Assembly: GCA_900769525.1 (NCBI GenBank)
Contig: CAAGGY010000031.1
Location: 1 to 11,578 of the forward strand
DNA from: an uncultured Alistipes sp.
GTDB taxonomy: Bacteria > Bacteroidota > Bacteroidia > Bacteroidales > Rikenellaceae
Length of the DNA: 11,578 nucleotides
Direction: 5' to 3'
The notes beneath the pieces were generated by a model. The model worked only from the letters and a program-made list of their open reading frames with translations. It was not told where the DNA came from and ran no database searches. Position 1 is the stretch's first letter. Every line of letters begins with the position of its first letter. This document shows positions 1-5,738 of the stretch, piece after piece. The position numbers and the translations under genes were made by a program.

Positions 1-12
1 CTCTTCCGATCT
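1..12. other. Illumina adapter remnant, left end
   Basis: The first 12 bases, CTCTTCCGATCT, are the 3' end of the standard Illumina TruSeq adapter and the exact reverse complement of AGATCGGAAGAG. The opposite end of the window carries the matching adapter in the other orientation. This is technical sequence and not part of the genome, so genomic sequence begins at about base 13. Confidence 0.95.
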
Positions 13-1948
13 AGAACAAGCGGTAGAGCTCGGTGAAGGCCTCAGAGATGCGGTACTGCTCCATATTGTGGTTGATGCGCTCGATGCGCTCAACCATAAC
101 CTCGTCGAACCATGCAATGGCCTCCTTAGCATACTGAGGCTGCTCGAGAGCCTCGTCTACGGCCCACATATTCACAAGGCGATAGGCGTTCCAGATCTTA
201 TTACCGAAGTTACGGCCCTGCTCGCAGAGTGCCTCGTCGAACATCACGTCGTTACCCGCCGATGTAGACATAAGCATCGCAACACGCATACCATCAGCGC
301 CATACTTAGCGATAAGGTCGAGCGGATCGGGCGAGTTGCCGAGCTGCTTAGACATCTTACGGCCGAGCTTATCACGCACGATACCTGTGAAATATACATT
401 CTTGAATGGGAGCGTGCCACGCCACTCGTAGCCCGCCATAATCATACGTGCCACCCAGAAGAAGATGATATCTGGACCAGTTACAAGGTCGTTGGTAGGA
501 TAGTAGTACTCAATCTCTGGGTTGTTAGGATAGCGCAAGCCATCGAAGACCGAGATAGGCCACAACCACGATGAGAACCACGTATCGAGGACATCCTCAT
601 CCTGGCGCAAGTCGGCCATCGTGAGCGACGCATCCCTCTCTTGTGCGAGCTTCAACGCCTCCTCGGCAGTCTCAGCAACCACATAGCCACCCTTAGGGAG
701 GTAGTAGGCAGGGATACGCTGACCCCACCAGAGCTGACGTGAGATACACCAATCCTTGATGTTCTCCATCCAGTGGCGATAGGTATTCTTATACTTTGCT
801 GGCACGAACTTGATGACATCCTCCAACACCGCAGCAGTAGCTGGCTTTGCCAACTCCTCCATAGACAAGAACCACTGCATAGAGAGCTTAGGCTCGATAG
901 CGACACCCGTACGCTCCGAGTAGCCCACATTGTTGGTGTAAGGCTCAACCCTCTCCATAAGGCCTGCAGCTGTCAAGTCGCCCTCGATGACGCGGCGGCA
1001 CTCGAAGCGCTCCATACCCACGTACATACCTACCTTATCGTTGATAGTACCATTGTCGTTGAAGATGTCGATAGCCTCAAGGCCATACTTCTCGCCAAGC
1101 ATATAGTCGTTGACATCGTGTGCAGGGGTAACCTTCAGAGCACCAGTACCAAACTCGAGGTCTACATACTCATCACGAATAACAGGTATTGAGCGACCCA
1201 CCAAAGGGACGATGACACGTGCATCAGCTGGGAGGTGCTTGTAGCGCTCGTCGTTAGGGTTCACGCACAAGGCTGTATCGCCAAGTATTGTCTCAGGGCG
1301 TGTTGTAGCCACGACGATATACTCCTCCGTACCCTCAATCTTATAGCGCAGGTAGTACAACTTACCCTGCGACTCCTTGTAGATAACCTCCTCGTCCGAG
1401 AGTGCTGTGCAAGCCGAAGGGTCCCAGTTGACCATACGCACACCACGGTAGATGCGGCCCTTGCGGAAGAGATCTACGAATACCTTGATGACACCCGCCG
1501 AGCGAGGCTCATCCATAGTAAAGCAGGTGCGCTCCCAGTCGCACGAAGCACCGAGCTTACGCAGCTGCTGAAGGATGATGCCACCGTGCTTCTCCTTCCA
1601 CTCCCAGGCGTGCTTGAGGAACTCCTCACGTGTGAGTGTGGCCTTGTCGATGCCCTCAGCCTTGAGCTTGGCAACGACCTTAGCCTCCGTGGCGATTGAT
1701 GCGTGGTCGGTACCAGGCACCCAGCAGGCATTCTTGCCCTGCATACGTGCACGGCGCACAAGGACATCCTGCAAGGTGTTGTTGAGCATGTGGCCCATGT
1801 GCAACATACCTGTCACGTTTGGTGGTGGGATTACAATTGTGTAGGGCTCTCGAGCGTCGGGCTCAGAGTGAAAAAGGTTCTGCTCAATCCAGAAATCGTA
1901 CCATTTCTGCTCTATGAGCTCGGGCGAATACTTGTCTGCTAACTGCAT
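13..1948 (-). CDS. valS: valyl-tRNA synthetase, 3' end missing
   Basis: Class I aminoacyl-tRNA synthetase that charges tRNA-Val with valine in the cytoplasm and hydrolyses mischarged Thr-tRNA-Val. The first 645 residues are present. The HIGH motif appears as HMGH (residues 50-53, after PPPNVTGML). The CP1 editing domain shows TTRPET (215-220) and GTGALKVTPAHD (267-278). ISRQLWWGQRIP (402-412) and DVLDTWFSSWLWP (452-464) follow, and the KMSKS loop reads KMSKQ (531-535). The anticodon-binding domain starts around 570 and is cut off. Bacterial ValRS is usually about 870-950 residues, so roughly a quarter is missing, including the C-terminal coiled coil. The apparent TAG stop at 11-13 is made by the adapter junction and is not genuine. 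The ATG at 1946-1948 is supported by the typical N-terminus MQLADKYSPE and by a good promoter upstream. The gene is divergent from the ATPase gene. Confidence 0.97.
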
Positions 1949-2020
1949 AACTATCTTATTATTTGTTTGTTATCGTCGTTTCTTGCGCATGTGCCGATGC
2001 GTACACACGCACAAATCGCA

Positions 2021-2051
2021 CAAATATAAGGATTTTTTCTAAATTTTGCAA
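2021..2051 (-). promoter_or_regulatory. Predicted Bacteroidota-type promoter for valS
   Basis: Read on the minus strand, TTG (complement of 2049-2051) is followed after 20 nt by TATATTTG (complement of 2021-2028), an exact match to the Bacteroidota -7 consensus TAnnTTTG with the expected -33 spacing. Transcription would start near 2014, giving a leader of about 65 nt before the valS ATG. The -33 element lies inside the outer edge of repeat copy A. Confidence 0.7.
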
Positions 2052-2384
2052 GAGGTGGAGGAGCGCGCGGCCTTAGGGAGGTTAGGGAGTTTAAGGAGTT
2101 TCGGGAGGGCGCAGACAAAATCACTAAGTTCCTTAATCTCCTTAAATTCTTTAATGGGTTCTGATGAGTTCTGATGAGTTCTGATGGGGAGAATAGGTTC
2201 TGATAGGTTCTGATGAGTTCTGATGGGGCGTTTTTTTTGAGGGCCTCCCCAAAAGAACCCACAAGAACCCACAAGAACCCACCTCTGCGCTCTCCCTAAT
2301 CTCCCTAACCTCCCTAATCTCCCTAACGATAGCGCACCCCCGAACACCCCGAACACCCCATGTTCGTTTGTTCTTTTGTTCGGC
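2041..2384 (-). repeat. Complex nested inverted repeat, copy A
   Basis: A 344-bp element best read on the minus strand. In that direction it has four 9-nt units of TTAGGGAGA/G type (2291-2326) and a GCGCAGA box (complement of 2284-2290). Next come three 10-nt units of GGGTTCTTGT/GGGTTCTTTT type (2251-2280) and a GGGG...CCCC apical stem around an A8 loop (about 2223-2250). Six 10-nt units of the ATCAGAACTC type follow (2158-2226, in two blocks of three separated by 9 nt). A degenerate 9-nt array (2124-2155), the partner box TCTGCGC (complement of 2109-2115) and four 9-nt CTCCCTAA-type units (2073-2108) complete it. The far end (2327-2384) carries GTTCGGGGT units and a GCCGAACAAA terminus. Copy B at 3788-4140 has the same order in the opposite orientation. 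It lies in a divergent intergenic region, which argues against a simple transcription terminator. Confidence 0.9.
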
Positions 2385-2420
2385 TTTCGGAGTGCAAAGC
2401 AAAAAAATATGTCAAAAAAC

Positions 2421-2451
2421 TTGACTTTCGCTTTTTCGTGTTGTATATTTG
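2421..2451 (+). promoter_or_regulatory. Predicted promoter for the ATPase gene
   Basis: TTG at 2421-2423 is followed after 20 nt by TATATTTG at 2444-2451, an exact Bacteroidota TAnnTTTG -7 box at consensus spacing. Start of transcription is expected near 2458, giving a leader of about 150 nt. The promoter lies inside the segment bracketed by the inverted repeats, so the ATPase gene appears to carry its own promoter. Confidence 0.7.
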
Positions 2452-2538
2452 CAGCGGGAATTCTACCCAACGACCGCTACCGAGCAGAGAGCGCATCACA
2501 CTCGTAGCACACAATCATCGCAATATCAGCGTCATAGA

Positions 2539-2561
2539 GTATATATACAACCTATATATAC
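2539..2561 (+). promoter_or_regulatory. AT-rich hairpin in the ATPase 5' leader
   Basis: GTATATATA (2539-2547) and TATATATAC (2553-2561) are perfect reverse complements separated by the 5-nt loop CAACC. The 9-bp dyad sits about 80 nt after the predicted transcription start and 50 nt before the ATG. It could be an operator for a dimeric regulator, possibly the product itself, or an RNA hairpin. The AT-only core makes a weak RNA stem. Function is inferred. Confidence 0.4.
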
Positions 2562-2611
2562 ACATCCTCTCCTATGGCAACTAACATATAACAACCTAAA
2601 ACCATACAACT

Positions 2612-3787
2612 ATGAATCAACCAAAGCCTAAGCCTATCGGCATTAGCATTAGTCAATTATTGAACAGCTTCGAGGCCTCCTCAACGCAGCCTACGCCTAC
2701 GTCGCAGCCTACACCTCAGCCCTCGCCTCAGCCTACTCCTCAGCCTACGCCGCAGCCCACGTCCAGCGCAGAGTCACGCATGCCGAGCGACCACGACCTC
2801 AAGCGTGCCACACGTCTACTCGAAATCGACCTTGCCAAGGAGCGTGTAGAGCCCTACATCGTCGATATGAGCAAGCAGATGCCCGACATTGAGCCACTTA
2901 TAAGTATAAATGGTTGTTGTGTATGCTCTCGTGGCAACATATCGGCAATCTGTGGCGAGGCTAAGAGTCGCAAGACATTCCTAACATCGGCCCTTGTAGC
3001 CTCGGCAATGGCTATCCCTGCACCCATACTCGATAACTTTGAGATAGTAGATAAAAATATGGATATCGAGGTGCTATGGATAGATACCGAGCAGGGCGAG
3101 CAGCACGTGCGCCGTGTGGTGGAGCGTATCAGCGCAATGACAGGAGCTAAGGCTGGTGGCGCTATCTCCGAGCCTCGACTCACCACGCTTGCTCTCAGGG
3201 AGTTAGACCCCAAGGAGCGCAAGCAGATGATGTACGACGCACTACGCCTCAAAGAGTACGACATCATCGTCATCGACGGCATCGCCGATATGCAGCGCAA
3301 CACCAACGACTTGGAGGAGAGCGATGCACTCATAGGCGAGCTTATGGCACTCTCGACACATACACGCTCACATATAGTCTGTGTGCTACACACCAACCCC
3401 GGCTCGGACAAGGCACGAGGCCACCTCGGCTCGTCGCTACAACGCAAGGCTGAGAGTGTGATATTCGTACACCGTGTGGGTGATAGCTCTGTCGTAGAGC
3501 CTCAGTTCTGCCGCAACGAGCCCTTCGAGCGCTTCGCCTTCGCCATATCGGAGGAGGGCATACCACAGCTCTGCAACCTACCCTCGGATAGCAACCTCGA
3601 GAACCCCGTAGTGACCATCCTACGCCAGCACTTTAGTGGCGCTGTGGAGCGTACTACGCTTGCGACCAAGTGCCAGGAGCTGCTGGGCATAACGTCGGAT
3701 AATGCCCGTATGAAGATTCACCGCCTCGTCAAGCAGGGCACCCTCATCAAGGACGATAGCAACATCATCCGCCTACCCCACGCCTAA
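2612..3787 (+). CDS. RepA/AAA_25-like P-loop ATPase with winged-helix tail
   Basis: A 391-residue protein resembling the AAA_25/RepA-like RecA-fold ATPases often found on Bacteroidota mobile and plasmid-like elements, where relatives serve in replication or mobilisation. It has a short N-terminal segment and a Pro/Gln/Thr-rich linker (about 25-50). The Walker A-like loop is GEAKSRKT (115-122), in which Arg replaces the usual Gly before Lys-Thr. An acidic strand end LWIDTEQ (155-161), Walker B YDIIVIDG (216-223) and a sensor-like segment LHTNPGSDKARGHLGSSL (259-276) follow. Residues about 331-390 look like a winged helix. The ATG is chosen because it begins MNQPKPKP and follows an A-rich leader with no better in-frame start. 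The gene has its own promoter and is bracketed by inverted repeat copies A and B, the latter starting on the base after its TAA stop. No relaxase, primase or transposase lies beside it. The family assignment is fairly sure; the role is inferred. Confidence 0.75.
   Translation: MNQPKPKPIGISISQLLNSFEASSTQPTPTSQPTPQPSPQPTPQPTPQPTSSAESRMPSDHDLKRATRLLEIDLAKERVEPYIVDMSKQMPDIEPLISINGCCVCSRGNISAICGEAKSRKTFLTSALVASAMAIPAPILDNFEIVDKNMDIEVLWIDTEQGEQHVRRVVERISAMTGAKAGGAISEPRLTTLALRELDPKERKQMMYDALRLKEYDIIVIDGIADMQRNTNDLEESDALIGELMALSTHTRSHIVCVLHTNPGSDKARGHLGSSLQRKAESVIFVHRVGDSSVVEPQFCRNEPFERFAFAISEEGIPQLCNLPSDSNLENPVVTILRQHFSGAVERTTLATKCQELLGITSDNARMKIHRLVKQGTLIKDDSNIIRLPHA
2684..2761 (+). repeat. In-frame CAGCCTACG-type tract encoding a Gln-Pro-Thr linker
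   Basis: The DNA repeats imperfect 12-nt CAGCCTACNCCN units inside the ATPase gene, giving QPTPQPTP-type protein (residues about 25-50). It separates a short N-terminal peptide from the ATPase domain and is probably a flexible extended tether. Tandem units of this kind tend to change in copy number by slippage. Confidence 0.75.
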
Positions 3788-4140
3788 GCCGAACAAACGA
3801 ACAAACAAACAGAGGTGTTCGGGGTGTTCGGGGAGGGCTATTGTTAGGGAGATTAGGGAAGTTAGGGAGGTTAGGGAGAGCGCAGAAATGGGTTCTTGTG
3901 GGTTCTTGTGGGTTCTTGTGGGTTCCATGGGTTCTTTTGGGGAGGCCCTCAAAAAAAAATCCCCACCAGAACTCATCAGAACCTATCAGAACCTATTAAA
4001 GAATTTAAGGAGATTAGTGAACTTAGGGATTTTGTCTGCGCCCTCCTTAAACTCCCTAAACTCTCTAAACTCCTTAAAGGCCGCGCAAAAGTCTGCGCCC
4101 TCCCTAAGTCCGCGCCCACACCCCTTGCATTTTCAGAAAA
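3788..4140 (+). repeat. Complex nested inverted repeat, copy B
   Basis: Same element as copy A in the opposite orientation. After a GCCGAACAAA terminus and GTGTTCGGG units come four TTAGGGAGR 9-mers (3844-3879) and GCGCAGA (3880-3886). Five 10-nt units of GGGTTCTTGT type follow (3890-3938, one of them 9 nt). The apical stem is GGGGA (3939-3943) with TCCCC (3960-3964) around an A9-containing loop. Then come three AGAACTCATC-type 10-mers (3968-3997), a degenerate 9-mer array TTARGGARN (3996-4031), TCTGCGC (4035-4041) and four CTCCYTAAA 9-mers (4043-4078). The tail (4079-4140) carries an extra partial TCTGCGCCCTCCCTAA unit not present in A. It fills the gap between the ATPase stop codon and the lipoprotein operon promoter. 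Within the 9-nt arms and the GCGCAGA box, about 17 of 20 positions next to the box pair. Confidence 0.9.
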
Positions 4141-4154
4141 TTGTGTTACCTTTG
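4125..4154 (+). promoter_or_regulatory. Predicted promoter of the lipoprotein operon
   Basis: TTG (4125-4127) followed after 19 nt by TACCTTTG (4147-4154) matches the Bacteroidota -33/-7 pattern. Transcription would start near 4161, leaving a roughly 55-nt A-rich leader before the ATG at 4215. The -33 element overlaps the outer edge of repeat copy B, mirroring the arrangement of the valS promoter at copy A. Confidence 0.7.
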
Positions 4155-4214
4155 TACGAATATTTTTCTTTTTGAGACCTACGACTAACAAAAACAAAAA
4201 AAAGATAACGAACA

Positions 4215-5720
4215 ATGAAAAAACTATTCTACTTTTTGCTTGCTCTGCCACTTATGTTTGTGGCGTGTGGCGAGAAGGGCGACGAGCCTAAGGAGGAGCC
4301 TCAGTCTAAGGAGAAGCTCGAGCTACTCTCGGCCGATACTATGGAGTTTGAGTGCGTGGGTGGCCAGGGCGAGATTACATTCCTCTACGAGGGTAACAAT
4401 CTCAATACCAATGGCCCTTCAACGCCAACAACAGGCAAGAGGCTCAGCATCGAGTGCGAGGCCGACTGGATTAGCGTACCTTCGGAGGTCGACGTGCTCG
4501 CCTCAGCAATCGACTTCGAGGTGGCGTACAACGAGACTTTCGAGCCTCGTGAGGCGACAATCAAGGCCTCAATCAAGGAGCTATACTTCGAGGTAGTCGT
4601 CAAGCAGGCGGCGGGCAACGAGATAAATGGCAATAAGGAGTATGTCGAGGGCTGGGCTATCAACGGCACAATGAACGACTGGGCTAAAGAGCAGGCAACA
4701 CCTATGACCGAGGAGGGCAACTACTTCGTTGTCAAGGGCTTAGAGCTCACCACAGAAGAAAACTTCAACTTCATCTTCGACGGTGGCGTAAAGAGCTACG
4801 GTGGCAATGGCCAGGTTGCAGAGCCTAACTACATCTACGAGGCAGTGTCGTGGGGCAGCAACATCCACGTCAGCGAGGCTGGTCGCTACGACGTCTACCT
4901 CAGCACCGACTTCACAACTTACCGCATAATGGCCGAGGGCACAAACCCCGACGAGGCTCAGGAGGCGTTGAAGCCAGGCCAGAAGCAGTGGTCTATCTTC
5001 GGTGATTTCGAGGGTAACAACCACGAGGAGGATGTTGTGCTCCGAGAGAGTGGTGCATACCTCATGGCCAAGGGCATCAAGTTTGTCGGCGATATGTCGT
5101 TTGTTGTGCGCTGCAATGGTGGCGATGAGCTCACTCTTGGCGTAGCATCAGCGGAGGCATGCGCCCTTGAGAGCGCCATACAGCTTGAGGCTAAGAGCGA
5201 GGAGAACTACGAGATTAAGGTTGCAGCCGAGCTTGGCAAGCGATACGACATCTACTTCACCACATACAACGTCGACAACGACACCACATACGAGGTGTGG
5301 GTTATGCCCGAGGGGCAATACCCTGTAATCTGGAATAGAGTGGATGGCGCATATATGCCAACCTACAACAACTTCCTGCTCTACCTCATCACCAACGACA
5401 TTGTGCTCACACTCGACTTCAAAGCGGGCACGGAGACAATCGTAGACTATGTCATCCCTGCAGGCACCTACACTCTCGGCAACACCGAGGACACATGGTG
5501 CTTCGACCAGCAGTACTGCATTGCCAAGGTACGTGGCCACGAGACACCGCTCCTCGACGGCTATATGACCATCGAGCATAAGGATGGCAAGTACGACATC
5601 TTCGTCGATATGCGCACGGCAACGCTCGACGTACTTAAGATGCACTACGTGGGCGAGATTGGCTTCGACCCATTCTTTGCAAATATGGGTGGCCACAAAC
5701 TAAACAGCCCCGAAAACTAA
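4215..5720 (+). CDS. BACON-domain lipoprotein with SusE/F-like modules
   Basis: A 501-residue predicted envelope lipoprotein. The signal peptide MKKLFYFLLALPLMFVAC has its lipobox cysteine at 18. The acidic stretch that follows (GEKGDEPKEE) resembles signals for surface display in this phylum. Residues about 36-132 form a BACON domain (GGQGEITF, the DWISV tryptophan, AYNETFEPREATI, ending VVVKQ). Residues about 142-240 and 256-365 look like two beta-sandwich modules of SusE/SusF starch-binding type (GWAINGTMNDW...TPMTEEGNY). Residues 374-482 form a further module (NNFLLYL, IPAGTYTL, GYMTIEHKDGKYDIFVDM, YVGEI) shared with the third gene of the operon. It is the first gene after the promoter, with the next gene 18 nt downstream. 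The likely role is binding glycan or another surface ligand. No SusC/SusD pair is in view, so the ligand is unknown. Confidence 0.8.
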   Translation: MKKLFYFLLALPLMFVACGEKGDEPKEEPQSKEKLELLSADTMEFECVGGQGEITFLYEGNNLNTNGPSTPTTGKRLSIECEADWISVPSEVDVLASAIDFEVAYNETFEPREATIKASIKELYFEVVVKQAAGNEINGNKEYVEGWAINGTMNDWAKEQATPMTEEGNYFVVKGLELTTEENFNFIFDGGVKSYGGNGQVAEPNYIYEAVSWGSNIHVSEAGRYDVYLSTDFTTYRIMAEGTNPDEAQEALKPGQKQWSIFGDFEGNNHEEDVVLRESGAYLMAKGIKFVGDMSFVVRCNGGDELTLGVASAEACALESAIQLEAKSEENYEIKVAAELGKRYDIYFTTYNVDNDTTYEVWVMPEGQYPVIWNRVDGAYMPTYNNFLLYLITNDIVLTLDFKAGTETIVDYVIPAGTYTLGNTEDTWCFDQQYCIAKVRGHETPLLDGYMTIEHKDGKYDIFVDMRTATLDVLKMHYVGEIGFDPFFANMGGHKLNSPEN

Positions 5721-5738
5721 CAACCAAAACTTAGGATA

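Noticed and set aside
11..13. TAG stop codon ending valS at 645 residues
   Set aside because: It is formed by one genomic base plus adapter bases, and the anticodon-binding domain is incomplete at that point.
2039..2470. Open frames running through repeat copies A, B and C (for example 2039-2470 minus, 3896-4291 plus, 8848-9156 minus)
   Set aside because: They translate the 9-nt and 10-nt repeats into low-complexity peptides rich in RTHQNPSE or VLVGSCGF, appear in several frames and have no recognisable domain.
2574..2591. Five-codon ATG frame in the ATPase leader as a leader peptide
   Set aside because: Too short, with no regulatory codons or following attenuator hairpin to support it.
3844..3879. 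TTAGGG array as a eukaryotic telomere-like tract
   Set aside because: The period is nine (TTAGGGAGR), not six, only four units exist, and the surrounding genes are plainly bacterial.
2041..4140. CRISPR array or plasmid iteron origin
   Set aside because: Units are 9-10 nt with no spacers and are arranged in facing arms. An origin near the RepA-like ATPase is conceivable, but copy C without an ATPase and the inverted-arm design fit a structured repeat better.
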